Program-made: the position numbers and the translations under genes
Shown: positions 53,737 through 62,094 of the stretch, one piece after another
Layout of the letters: each line of letters begins with the position of its first letter
Numbering within the stretch: the stretch's first letter is position 1
Notes under the pieces: generated by a model
Seen by the model: the letters and a program-made list of their open reading frames with translations, nothing else
Told to the model about the DNA's origin: nothing
Database searches by the model: none
Origin: Clostridium ljungdahlii DSM 13528
Lineage (GTDB): Bacteria > Bacillota > Clostridia > Clostridiales > Clostridiaceae
Direction: 5' to 3'
Length of the DNA stretch: 64,000 nt
Assembly: GCF_000143685.1 (NCBI RefSeq)
Contig: NC_014328.1
Coordinates: 1,178,001 to 1,242,000 of the forward strand

Positions 53737-54237
53737 TTAGCTGTGCTTAAATAGTTTTATATACATATAAATAATTTTAGCTAAACTAATGTAAATTATA
53801 CTTGATATTTCTAAATTAAAATAAAAACTGTTAAAAACAGGTTTTACGTGTAATTCTTTTTTCTTCACTACAAAAATATTTTTGATTAGAGCAAATATAA
53901 AAGTGCTTAATGTTGGTATAAGCCCATAGGTTATGGCAGTATAGGCTGCATCATCTAACCCATAAATGAGTTTTACCTTAATTTTTATATGGGGTTTAAA
54001 TTTTAATTTTTTAAGGGATTTCAAATTTACTTTGAAATTATTTATGAGGAATGAGGACTTTTTCTTTCTTTCAAGAGGGGGTTTATTATCTTTTAAATTA
54101 AATTTGTTTATAACATTTAAATTATAAATTTTTAGTGAGAAGGCTTTATTGATATAGTTTATTTTTATTTTAAGAGGTATAGGAATAAATACCAAAACAA
54201 ATAATATTAAGATAAATAAAATAAGTAATTTAATCAA
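53737..54237 (-). CDS. DUF2953 domain protein (YtfI-like)
   Basis: 166 aa from a TTG behind GGGGGG. One N-terminal membrane helix (about residues 3-22), then a beta-rich basic domain ending in a hydrophobic segment (YFNLEISSIIYISLAKIIYM). The size, basic centre and position upstream of ytfJ on the same strand match YtfI/DUF2953 proteins. Function unknown, possibly spore-related. Confidence 0.78.
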   Translation of the reverse strand: MIKLLILFILILFVLVFIPIPLKIKINYINKAFSLKIYNLNVINKFNLKDNKPPLERKKKSSFLINNFKVNLKSLKKLKFKPHIKIKVKLIYGLDDAAYTAITYGLIPTLSTFIFALIKNIFVVKKKELHVKPVFNSFYFNLEISSIIYISLAKIIYMYIKLFKHS

Positions 54238-54528
54238 TATTTAAATCCCCCCATTTAAAAGGTTTTATTATTAATAATTATTACCTTAATAGTGAATTAT
54301 ATACTAATTTAGAATGAGTTTTACTAGTAATATATTTGTTTTAGGGAAAAGTATTTAGTATAGCTAAGAGTTAAGAAGCGAGAGCTGAGAGTTATGGATG
54401 ATTTTCTTAAGTTCTAAATTTAAGATTTTTGTACTGTAGAGAAAAAAATCCTCATTCACTATCTACTCTCCATTATCCACTTTTCACTTAATAATCTATT
54501 GAGAGGAAGGAGATAAACTATATAAATT
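54238..54528. other. Intergenic region with diverged dispersed repeat
   Basis: No gene seen. Contains AGAGTTAAGAAGCGAGAGCT and TAGTGAATGAGG-type complementary tracts (TCATTCACTATCTACTCTCC), resembling the purine-rich short repeats at 10676 and 26793. Confidence 0.5.
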
Positions 54529-55632
54529 ATGAAATTTAAAAAGAGTTTATCATATATAGTAATAACATTTATACTTTTTAATATTTGCAGCTATACTGTG
54601 TTTGCAGATGATAAAAATTCATCTTTTCGAGAACCTAATATAAATGCACGCTGTGCTATAGCTATGGATAGTAAATCAAAAGTAATTATGTATCAAAAAA
54701 ATGCTTCTGAATTAGTACCGATGGCAAGTACGACTAAAATAATGACAGTACTAGTTGCAATAAAATATGGAAAATTAGATGAAAAAGTACAAATATCATC
54801 TAGATCAGCAGGGATAAGGGGGTCTGTGGTAGGCTATAAAAAAGGAGAAAGCATAACTTTAAAGGAACTTTTATATGGACTTATGTTGAGGTCAGGAAAT
54901 GATGCAGCTATAGCTATTTCAGAAGGTGTAAGTGGAAGTGTAGAAGAATTTGTGAAACTTATGAATGAATATGCTAGTGAAATAGGTGTAATAAACACTC
55001 ATTTTAAGACACCTCATGGACTCGACAAAGAAGAACATTACACCACGGCGTATGACCTTGCAGTACTTACATCTATAGCTAAAAACAACACACTATTTAA
55101 TGAAATCGTTAGTTCGAAAGATGTGGATGGACCACAAAATGGATTTACAAGAAGCTATCACAATATCAATAAAATTCTTTGGAAAATTCCAGATGCAAAT
55201 GGTGTTAAGACAGGTTATACGGGTAAGGCAGGAAAATGTTTAGTTACATCTACAAAAGTTCAAGGAAATGATGTTATAATAGTAGTTTTAAATTGCCCTA
55301 GAAGATGGGAAGAAACAGAAAAAATATATAAATATGTTGATAAAAATTTTAAGTTTAACAAGTTATTTTCTAAAGGAGATAAAGCTCTTGAGTTAAGAGT
55401 AAACAAAAAGGATTTAAAGTTAGAATGTGAAGATGATGTTATAGTGCCTATAAAAAATGGATTCAAGTGCAGTGTTAAAATTATAAAACCTCAAAGAATA
55501 AAATATTCGGTTAACAAGGGTGATAGAATAGGAATGCTTTGTATATATGAAGGGGATAAAAAGATATATAGTACGTCCCTTAGAGCTTCCAATAGCATAA
55601 AAGTGAAAAAATTCATCAAATGGATATTTTAA
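54529..55632 (+). CDS. D-alanyl-D-alanine carboxypeptidase (S11, DacB-like)
   Basis: 367 aa. Signal peptide (about residues 1-27, ending SYTVFAD). S11 motifs: SxxK in MASTTKIMTVL, SGN in RSGNDAAIAIS and KTG in GVKTGYTGKAG. The C-terminal domain is shorter than in DacF-like proteins. It trims peptidoglycan stem peptides. Located next to ytfI/ytfJ, as sporulation dacB-like genes often are in clostridia. Second S11 enzyme in the window after 49317. Confidence 0.9.
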   Translation: MKFKKSLSYIVITFILFNICSYTVFADDKNSSFREPNINARCAIAMDSKSKVIMYQKNASELVPMASTTKIMTVLVAIKYGKLDEKVQISSRSAGIRGSVVGYKKGESITLKELLYGLMLRSGNDAAIAISEGVSGSVEEFVKLMNEYASEIGVINTHFKTPHGLDKEEHYTTAYDLAVLTSIAKNNTLFNEIVSSKDVDGPQNGFTRSYHNINKILWKIPDANGVKTGYTGKAGKCLVTSTKVQGNDVIIVVLNCPRRWEETEKIYKYVDKNFKFNKLFSKGDKALELRVNKKDLKLECEDDVIVPIKNGFKCSVKIIKPQRIKYSVNKGDRIGMLCIYEGDKKIYSTSLRASNSIKVKKFIKWIF

Positions 55633-55670
55633 TTAGAAATTCTATAGAGTTTCTAAGTAGAAAGTTTACT

Positions 55671-55982
55671 TATACTAACAAAAATCATCACACTAAAAAC
55701 TTTTTATAAGTCTAAAAAAGTTCAGTATTTAGAAAATCTAAAGAAGCTTATATAAACAGAGTTCTTGGTATCGGGTGGAGTTTTGCTCCGTCTGATGCTT
55801 AGAAATCGTTATCTAGGGACGTATCTGCTGTTTATTCCCACTTGGATAAGTGGGAATATTAGAGCAGATAGTCATCGGATAAACTCGTACCTGAAACATA
55901 TATAATCTTCTAAGATTTTCTAAAATGCTTCACTAAGACTTATAAAAAAAGTTTTTAAGTGTGATTTCAATTTTGTTAGTAT
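55671..55982. mobile_element. MITE-like element with ~75-bp inverted repeats
   Basis: Left arm 55671-55746 and right arm 55906-55982 are imperfect inverted copies. Shared blocks: TACTAACAAAA, ACTAAAAACTTTTT, ATAAGTCT, TTTAGAAAATCT and AGAAG. The 160-bp centre holds structured element E2. No transposase frame is present. Target-site duplication could not be defined by eye. Confidence 0.6.
55752..55882 (+). ncRNA. Structured element E2 (same family as E1 and E3)
   Basis: Same order of parts as E1: hairpin GGTATCGGGTGGAG / CTCCGTCTGATGCT, the unpaired CTTAGAAATCG, TTATCTAGGGACGTATCTGC, hairpin ATTCCCACTT / AAGTGGGAAT, TATTAGAGCAGATAGTC and ATCGGATAA. TATCTGCT pairs with AGCAGATA around the hairpin. 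Relative to E1 several stem positions change with pairing kept (wobble or compensation). Confidence 0.55.
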
Positions 55983-56059
55983 ATTTTATATATAAGTTAA
56001 AATTTCAATTAAAATCACTATAGATAGTTACCTTACAATTTATATAGTTTTTCTAACTT

Positions 56060-56186
56060 AAAAATCAAGTTATATGCAAGCATATTTTTACAATAATGAA
56101 GCTCTTTAAAAATTTTTTGCTTAGCCTTATCAAAATATTTAACGAGCTGAAGGTTGTAAAAATATCCGAAGCATAAGTTAATTTTT
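56060..56186. repeat. Long imperfect palindrome upstream of the unknown gene
   Basis: Arms 56060-56109 and 56133-56186. Shared blocks: AAAAAT, AAGTTAT/ATAAGTT, GCATATTTTTACAA / TTGTAAAAATATCCG and GAGCTC-type ends. The loop is about 24 nt. It begins about 80 nt after the end of the MITE-like element. No coding capacity. Confidence 0.55.
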
Positions 56187-56213
56187 CGTTTGAAAACCTC
56201 ATTGAAGTATATG

Positions 56214-56705
56214 TTAATGGCAGAAAAAAAGTTCTTCTTTTTTGGAGTCTTCTAGTAAAGTGAATCTTTTTATAGGATAAGTACTATTCCCTTTTATATT
56301 TTTTAAAGTATTTTCTAGAAACTTATCACTAAACTTAACTTGTGAATCTTTTTTAATTTCATTATATATAGTATATTCTATATGAGGAGGGGTAGCATCT
56401 ACTATATAAACCGGAAAAAGATTTTCTATAGGCTTGTTTACAAGTGCATATTGATATAGTGAAGCATCGACAATAACACCTCGGTATACATTAAAACAAT
56501 GGGCAAAACTCCTACTATAGTTTTTATTTATGTAAATACGCAATATGCCTTGCATAGCAGGAACATCCATATCTTCATGCTTACAAATTTGGTATATAAG
56601 GGAGGCTATTAAGGGACCGTTATTTGAAATAGTATATTTATTAATGCAATATTTGCATACATTTTTTAAAAAAGTTTTTTCAGAAATGTTCATATCTATT
56701 ATCAT
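56214..56705 (-). CDS. Hypothetical protein with transglutaminase-like His/Asp motif
   Basis: 163 aa. No family recognised with certainty. AHCFNVYRGVIVDASLYQY resembles the His-x-W-N...V-D-A/P-T strand pair of papain-like transglutaminase folds. The segment where the Cys would lie reads NGPLIASLIYQICKHEDMDV, and a catalytic Cys is not obvious. Cytoplasmic, no signal peptide. AGGAGAT precedes the start; a second ATG four codons in is also possible. It stands alone beside the repeat-rich region and before the Rnf operon. Confidence 0.6.
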   Translation of the reverse strand: MIIDMNISEKTFLKNVCKYCINKYTISNNGPLIASLIYQICKHEDMDVPAMQGILRIYINKNYSRSFAHCFNVYRGVIVDASLYQYALVNKPIENLFPVYIVDATPPHIEYTIYNEIKKDSQVKFSDKFLENTLKNIKGNSTYPIKRFTLLEDSKKEELFFCH

Positions 56706-57116
56706 CTCCTAATTTTGAAATCTAATATATCTATTAAATCATATTTTCATATGTAAATAAATAAGTTTTTATGCAATTTTGAAAAAGGTATTTGCATAAA
56801 ACGGCTTGAAATCAATAGTTAACGCAATAGTTATTCTTTTAGCATACATTAAGTCAACAAAATTAGCATGTAATAATTATGAATAATTATTACATATATT
56901 CAATATTATATTAAAAAAAATACTTTGTTTTAAGTATAAAGTAAAAAAATAGGCATAAATGTAACAAAAACTGTTAATTTTTTGTGTCAATAATTTTTGT
57001 TATATTATTTTAATTAAATTTTTCACATGTATAATTAAAAGTAAGATAGATATTCTAATGTACTTACTTAGGTAGAAAAACATGTATACAAAATTAAAAA
57101 ACTATTATAACACATA

Positions 57117-57154
57117 GTATCAATATTGAAGGTAATACTGTTCAATATCGATAC
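57117..57154 (+). promoter_or_regulatory. Inverted repeat upstream of the rseC promoter (possible operator or terminator)
   Basis: GTATCAATATTGAA and TTCAATATCGATAC form a 14-bp dyad (one mismatch/wobble) around a 10-nt spacer. It ends about 40 nt before the -10 box of rseC. There is no U-tract on the plus strand, so an operator is at least as likely as a terminator. Confidence 0.5.
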
Positions 57155-57192
57155 AGATAAAAAAAATATATAATACAGAAGAAAAAATTATA

Positions 57193-57207
57193 AATTTGTG
57201 GTATAAT
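57193..57207 (+). promoter_or_regulatory. Extended -10 promoter of rseC
   Basis: TGG-TATAAT (TATAAT at 57202-57207) is a perfect extended -10 box. No good -35 hexamer is seen at the matching distance. The ATG of rseC is 66 nt downstream. Confidence 0.6.
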
Positions 57208-57272
57208 ATAAAGTATAGTAATTTAAGTTTAAACCTCGTGAAAACGCTAACAAATAATAGGAGGTGTATTAT

Positions 57273-57689
57273 ATGAAAAGAGAATCGGAGGGTATTGTAA
57301 TTGAAACAAGTGAAAGTATTGCAAAAGTAAGAGCTAGTAGACACGGAGATTGTAAAAGTTGTGGTGCTTGTCCTGGTGATAATGCTATAGTTGTAGATGC
57401 AAAAAATCCGGTTGGAGCAAAACCTGGTCAACATGTTGTTTTTGAAATAAAGGATGCAAATATGTTATGGGCAGCCTTTATTGTATATATACTACCGCTT
57501 ATTGGAATCCTTATAGGTGCATTAATAGGAACATGGATAGGTGGAAAATTAGGTCATTCTTTAAGAGAGTTTCAAATAGGTGGGGGAGTATTATTTTTCA
57601 TTTTATCATTGATATATATAAAAATATTTGATAGATCTACAAGCAAAAATGAGAGTAAAAAGCCAGTAATCACAAAGATATTGTATTGA
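57273..57689 (+). CDS. rseC: RseC/SoxR-reducing-system family protein
   Basis: 138 aa from the ATG at 57273, eight bases after AGGAGG. An N-terminal Cys cluster CKSCGACPGD (about residues 29-38) follows the short ESEGIVIETSESIAKVRASR strand region. Two membrane helices lie at about 70-92 and 105-122. RseC-type proteins are encoded just before rnfC in C. ljungdahlii-type clusters, where they are reported to influence Rnf expression. A strong hairpin separates it from rnfC. Confidence 0.92.
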   Translation: MKRESEGIVIETSESIAKVRASRHGDCKSCGACPGDNAIVVDAKNPVGAKPGQHVVFEIKDANMLWAAFIVYILPLIGILIGALIGTWIGGKLGHSLREFQIGGGVLFFILSLIYIKIFDRSTSKNESKKPVITKILY

Positions 57690-57784
57690 GTAATTTGTGT
57701 ACAAACTTTAATTAATGGAGAGACTTTTAAAACTAACTTACATTTAATAGATAAATTGTCATTATATATTATTTGCTATAGTAT

Positions 57785-57835
57785 ATAATTTTATAACAAA
57801 TTATGGAAAACTCCGTAATTTGTTATAAAAATTAT
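57785..57835 (+). terminator. Hairpin between rseC and rnfC (terminator or attenuator)
   Basis: A stem of about 23 bp with one bulge and one G-U (TTATAACAAATTATGGA / TCCGTAATTTGTTATAA) and an AAAC loop. It lies about 95 nt after rseC and 68 nt before rnfC. The downstream T-tract is poor (GTTTATATTTATTTTG). A possible promoter (TTGTCA, 17 nt, TAGTAT) begins just upstream at about 57758, so an rnfC transcript starting there would carry the hairpin in its leader. Confidence 0.6.
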
Positions 57836-57902
57836 GTTTATATTTATTTTGCAGTTTCGTTTATATACATGCTGTAAAAATTATTGAAAGAGGTGTTTAA
57901 GA

Positions 57903-59276
57903 GTGTTAAAAAGTTTTCGAGGTGGAGTACACCCGGATGATAGCAAAAAGTACACAGCTAATAAACCTATAGAAATAGCACCTATACCAGATAAGGTGTT
58001 TATTCCCGTTAGACAGCATATAGGTGCTCCTACATCTCCTGTAGTACAAAAAGGAGATGAGGTAAAAAAGGGACAACTTATTGCGAAAAGTGATGCTTTT
58101 GTTTCAGCCAATATATATGCATCTACTTCTGGAAAGGTTGTAGATATAGGAGATTACCCACATCCTGGTTTTGGAAAATGTCAAGCTATAGTTATTGAAA
58201 AGGATGGAAAAGATGAGTGGGTAGAAGGAATACCAACTTCACGTAATTGGAAAGAGCTAAGTGTAAAAGAAATGCTTGGAATAATAAGAGAGGCAGGCAT
58301 TGTAGGAATGGGAGGCGCAACTTTTCCTGTTCATGTTAAGCTTGCACCACCACCAGATAAAAAAGTAGATGTTTTTATTTTGAATGGTGCTGAGTGTGAA
58401 CCTTATTTAACTGCAGATTATAGGTCAATGTTGGAAAATTCAGACAAGGTAGTTGCTGGAGTTCAAATAATTATGAAAATCCTCAATGTGGAAAAGGCAT
58501 TTGTAGGTATTGAAGATAATAAACCAAAAGCTATAGAAGCTATGAAAAAGGCTTTTGAAGGTACAAAAGTGCAAGTAGTAGGCCTTCCTACAAAGTATCC
58601 TCAGGGTGCTGAAAAAATGCTTATAAATGTTTTGACAGGTAGAGAAGTTCCATCAGGTGGATTGCCTGCAGATGTAGGTGCGGTTGTTCAAAATGTAGGC
58701 ACATGCATAGCAATAAGTGATGCAGTGGAGAGAGGAATTCCACTTATACAGAGGGTTACAACTATAAGTGGAGGTGCTATTAAAGAGCCTAAGAATATAT
58801 TAGTTAGAATTGGAACTACATTTAAAGATGCTATTGATTTTTGTGGAGGATTTAAGGAGGAACCAGTTAAAATAATTTCAGGTGGACCTATGATGGGATT
58901 TGCCCAATCAAATTTGGATATTCCAATAATGAAGGGTTCATCAGGAATACTTGGTTTAACTAAAAATGATGTAAATGATGGAAAAGAATCTTCTTGCATT
59001 AGATGTGGCAGATGTCTAAAAGCTTGTCCTATGCACTTAAATCCAAGTATGTTAAGTATCCTTGGACAAAAAGATTTATATCAAGAGGCTAAGGAAGAGT
59101 ATAATCTTTTGGACTGTGTAGAATGCGGTAGCTGTGTGTATACATGTCCTGCTAAACGAAAAATTGTACAGTATATTAGATATTTAAAATCAGAAAATAG
59201 AGCTGCAGGTGAAAGAGAAAAAGCTAAAGCAGCTAAGGCTAAAGAAAAGAAAGAAAAAGAAGAGGTCTTAAAATAA
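57903..59276 (+). CDS. rnfC: Rnf complex subunit RnfC
   Basis: 457 aa from a GTG behind GAGGTG. N-terminal RnfC barrel-sandwich region (FRGGVHPDDSKKYTA), then a NuoF-like FMN/NADH domain with GIVGMGGATFPVHVKL. Two [4Fe-4S] motifs follow, CIRCGRCLKACP and CVECGSCVYTCP (about 365-420), and a Lys/Ala/Glu-rich helix ends the protein. It is the NAD-facing peripheral subunit of the ferredoxin:NAD+ oxidoreductase. First of six rnf genes. Confidence 0.96.
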   Translation: MLKSFRGGVHPDDSKKYTANKPIEIAPIPDKVFIPVRQHIGAPTSPVVQKGDEVKKGQLIAKSDAFVSANIYASTSGKVVDIGDYPHPGFGKCQAIVIEKDGKDEWVEGIPTSRNWKELSVKEMLGIIREAGIVGMGGATFPVHVKLAPPPDKKVDVFILNGAECEPYLTADYRSMLENSDKVVAGVQIIMKILNVEKAFVGIEDNKPKAIEAMKKAFEGTKVQVVGLPTKYPQGAEKMLINVLTGREVPSGGLPADVGAVVQNVGTCIAISDAVERGIPLIQRVTTISGGAIKEPKNILVRIGTTFKDAIDFCGGFKEEPVKIISGGPMMGFAQSNLDIPIMKGSSGILGLTKNDVNDGKESSCIRCGRCLKACPMHLNPSMLSILGQKDLYQEAKEEYNLLDCVECGSCVYTCPAKRKIVQYIRYLKSENRAAGEREKAKAAKAKEKKEKEEVLK

Positions 59277-59294
59277 TAAAGGAGTGATAATAAA

Positions 59295-60290
59295 ATGGCG
59301 GAAGCACAGATAAAGAAAAATATTTTTACTATTTCGTCATCACCTCATGTTCGTTGTGATGAATCTGTTTCTAAGATAATGTGGAGTGTCTGTTTAGCAC
59401 TAACTCCAGCTGCGGTTTTTGGTGTATTTAATTTTGGCATTCATGCTTTAGAAGTAATTATAACAGGAATTATAGCTGCTGTAGTTACGGAGTACTTTGT
59501 AGAAAAAGTTAGAAATAAACCTATAACTATTACAGATGGAAGTGCTTTTTTAACAGGACTTTTGCTTTCTATGTGTTTACCTCCTGATATTCCACCTTAT
59601 ATGGTAGCTATAGGATCTTTTATAGCAATAGCAATAGCTAAACATTCTATGGGAGGACTTGGTCAGAACATATTTAATCCAGCTCATATTGGAAGGGCTG
59701 CGCTAATGGTTTCCTGGCCTGTAGCAATGACAACATGGTCAAAATTAAGTGCCAGTGGTGTAGATGCTGTAACAACAGCAACTCCTCTTGGAATTTTAAA
59801 ACTTCAAGGTTATTCAAAATTACTTGAAACCTTTGGAGGACAGGGTGCACTTTACAAGGCAATGTTCTTAGGTACTAGAAATGGAAGTATAGGAGAAACT
59901 TCTACAATATTACTTGTTTTAGGTGGACTTTATCTTATATATAAAAAATATATTAACTGGCAGATTCCAGTAGTAATGATTGGTACTGTAGGAATACTTA
60001 CTTGGGCTTTTGGAGGAACTACGGGAATTTTTACAGGAGATCCTGTATTTCATATGATGGCAGGTGGACTTGTAATAGGTGCTTTCTTCATGGCTACTGA
60101 TATGGTAACAATTCCTATGACTATTAAAGGACAGATTATTTTTGCATTAGGTGCAGGTGCATTAACATCGCTTATAAGATTAAAAGGTGGTTATCCAGAA
60201 GGCGTATGTTATTCAATATTACTTATGAATGCAGTTACTCCTCTAATAGATAAGTTTACACAGCCAGTTAAATTTGGGACAAGGAGGTAA
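59295..60290 (+). CDS. rnfD: Rnf complex subunit RnfD
   Basis: 331 aa, about nine membrane helices. NIFNPAHIGRAALMVSWPVA and the flavinylation-type motif DAVTTATPLG (Thr near residue 158, covalent FMN in the family) are visible, with GDPVFHMMAGGLVIGAFFMA towards the end. Membrane flavoprotein on the electron path that drives ion pumping. Eighteen nt after rnfC with AAAGGAG. Confidence 0.95.
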   Translation: MAEAQIKKNIFTISSSPHVRCDESVSKIMWSVCLALTPAAVFGVFNFGIHALEVIITGIIAAVVTEYFVEKVRNKPITITDGSAFLTGLLLSMCLPPDIPPYMVAIGSFIAIAIAKHSMGGLGQNIFNPAHIGRAALMVSWPVAMTTWSKLSASGVDAVTTATPLGILKLQGYSKLLETFGGQGALYKAMFLGTRNGSIGETSTILLVLGGLYLIYKKYINWQIPVVMIGTVGILTWAFGGTTGIFTGDPVFHMMAGGLVIGAFFMATDMVTIPMTIKGQIIFALGAGALTSLIRLKGGYPEGVCYSILLMNAVTPLIDKFTQPVKFGTRR

Positions 60291-60296
60291 GCTTTA

Positions 60297-60854
60297 ATGG
60301 CTAAAGATAAAGATCAAAATAGTATTTTTGCAATTACTAAGAACTTAACCATTACATGTTTTATATCTGGAATTATAATAGCTGCAGTTTATTATATAAC
60401 ATCACCAGTAGCAGCGCAAAAACAGGTTCAAATACAAAATGATACCATGAGAGTTTTAGTCAATGATGCTGACAAGTTTAATAAAGTGAATGGTAAAAAA
60501 GATTGGTACGCAGCTCAAAAAGGGAATAAGACCATTGCATATGTTGTACCTGCAGAGAGTAAAGGTTACGGTGGGGCTATAGAGCTATTGGTAGCTGTTA
60601 CTCCAGATGGAAAAGTAATAGATTTCAGTATTGTATCTCATAATGAAACTCCGGGACTTGGAGCAAATGCTTCAAAGGATTCTTTTAGGGGACAGTTTAA
60701 GGATAAAAAGGCAGATGCCTTAACGGTTGTAAAAGATAAGTCTAACACTAAGAACATTCAAGCCATGACAGGAGCTACAATTACGTCAAAAGCTGTAACT
60801 AAAGGAGTTAAAGAAGCTGTTGAGCAAGTTACTACGTTTACGGGAGGTAAGTAA
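60297..60854 (+). CDS. rnfG: Rnf complex subunit RnfG
   Basis: 185 aa. One N-terminal membrane helix (about 14-36), then an extracytoplasmic FMN-binding domain with GYGGAIELLVAVTPDGKV, ETPGLGANASKDSF and MTGATITSKAVTKGV; the Thr of GAT-I-T is the covalent FMN attachment site in the family. Six nt after rnfD. Confidence 0.95.
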   Translation: MAKDKDQNSIFAITKNLTITCFISGIIIAAVYYITSPVAAQKQVQIQNDTMRVLVNDADKFNKVNGKKDWYAAQKGNKTIAYVVPAESKGYGGAIELLVAVTPDGKVIDFSIVSHNETPGLGANASKDSFRGQFKDKKADALTVVKDKSNTKNIQAMTGATITSKAVTKGVKEAVEQVTTFTGGK

Positions 60855-60856
60855 TT

Positions 60857-61498
60857 ATGAAGAATTTGTGGAATATATTTAAAAAAGGATTGATTGCAGA
60901 AAACCCCATATTCGTGCTTGCGCTTAGTTTGTGTCCAGCACTGGCAACTACAAGTACAGCTGTAAATGGATTTACAATGGGGATTTGTGTGCTATTTGTT
61001 ATAACTTGTAATAATACTGTGGTTTCTATAATTAAGAATGTTGTAAATCCTAAGGTACGTGTCCCTGTATATATTACTTGTATAGCAACTATTGTTACAG
61101 TAGTGGAACTTGTTATGCAGGCTTATGCGCCTCTATTATATAAACAATTGGGAATTTATTTAGCATTGGTAGTTGTATTTGCTATAATACTTGCCCGTGC
61201 AGAGACGTTTGCATCTAAAAATCCTGTAGTTCCTTCTTTCTTTGATGGACTTGGAATGGGATGCGGATTTACTTTAGCACTTACTATAATAGGAATGATA
61301 CGTGAATTATTTGGATCTGGAGCTATATTCGGTGTTAATGTATTTGGGGCTTCATATAATCCAGCTTTGATTATGATACTTCCACCTGGAGGATTCATAC
61401 TCATAGGATATTTAGTTGCTATAGTAAAAGTTTATAATCAACATATGGAGAAAATTAAAATGCAAAAATTAGAAAAAGCAAATGGAGGTGAAGCATAA
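60857..61498 (+). CDS. rnfE: Rnf complex subunit RnfE
   Basis: 213 aa, six membrane helices. ENPIFVLALSLCPALATTST and ASKNPVVPSFFDGLGMGCGF are RnfE family blocks; the Cys in each (LCPALA, GMGCGF) fits the reported membrane Fe-S site shared with RnfA. Two nt after rnfG; its stop shares one base with the rnfA start. Confidence 0.95.
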   Translation: MKNLWNIFKKGLIAENPIFVLALSLCPALATTSTAVNGFTMGICVLFVITCNNTVVSIIKNVVNPKVRVPVYITCIATIVTVVELVMQAYAPLLYKQLGIYLALVVVFAIILARAETFASKNPVVPSFFDGLGMGCGFTLALTIIGMIRELFGSGAIFGVNVFGASYNPALIMILPPGGFILIGYLVAIVKVYNQHMEKIKMQKLEKANGGEA

Positions 61499-62079
61499 TG
61501 GCATCTTACCTTACTCTTTTTATAAGTGCAGTAGTTGTAAATAACTATGTGCTGACAAGGTTTTTAGGACTGTGTATATTCTTTGGAGTTTCTAAAAATT
61601 TAAATGCATCTGTAGGTATGGGTATGGCTGTTACTTCTGTTATTACGATGAGTTCAATATTGGCCTGGGTAGTATATCATTTTGTACTTATACCATTTAA
61701 TTTAACTTTCTTGAAAACGGTAGTTTTTGTACTTCTTATTGCCAGTTTTGTGCAGCTTTTGGAGACTATTATTAAAAAGCAGGCACCAGCCCTATATAAT
61801 ATGTGGGGAATATACCTTCTTTTAATAGCTACAAACTGTATCGTACTTGCTGTACCTATACTAAATGCTGATTCTAACTTTAATTTTTTACAGAGTGTTG
61901 TTAATGCGATAGGATCTGGGCTGGGCTTTGCTATGGCTATAATTTTGATGGCAAGCCTTAGAGAAAAATTGAGATTAGCAGATGTACCTAAACCGTTAGA
62001 AGGTCTTGGAGTAGCTTTTATTTTAGCAGGAATGTTAGCTCTGGCTTTCCTTGGTTTTTCAGGTATGATTTCTATATAG
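61498..62079 (+). CDS. rnfA: Rnf complex subunit RnfA
   Basis: 193 aa, six membrane helices, homologous to RnfE in inverted topology. VNNYVLTRFLGLCIFFGVSK near the N terminus and TNCIVLAVPIL carry the conserved cysteines. Start overlaps rnfE (TAATG), so the A and E subunits are made in equal amount. Confidence 0.95.
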   Translation: MASYLTLFISAVVVNNYVLTRFLGLCIFFGVSKNLNASVGMGMAVTSVITMSSILAWVVYHFVLIPFNLTFLKTVVFVLLIASFVQLLETIIKKQAPALYNMWGIYLLLIATNCIVLAVPILNADSNFNFLQSVVNAIGSGLGFAMAIILMASLREKLRLADVPKPLEGLGVAFILAGMLALAFLGFSGMISI

Positions 62080-62094
62080 AAAGGAGCTAATAAA

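Larger units (their letters stand above)
56706..57272. other. Long A/T-rich region upstream of the rseC-rnf cluster
   Basis: About 570 nt without a gene. It holds two hairpins: TGTAATAATTA / TAATTATTACA at 56869-56894, and a 14-bp dyad at 57117-57154. The promoter at 57193-57207 is described separately. Confidence 0.6.

Noticed and set aside
56706..57272. Rex (redox repressor) operator before rseC
   Set aside because: Only loose half-sites (TTGTTA, TGTTAA) are present; no TTGTTAA-N4-TTAACAA dyad with correct spacing.
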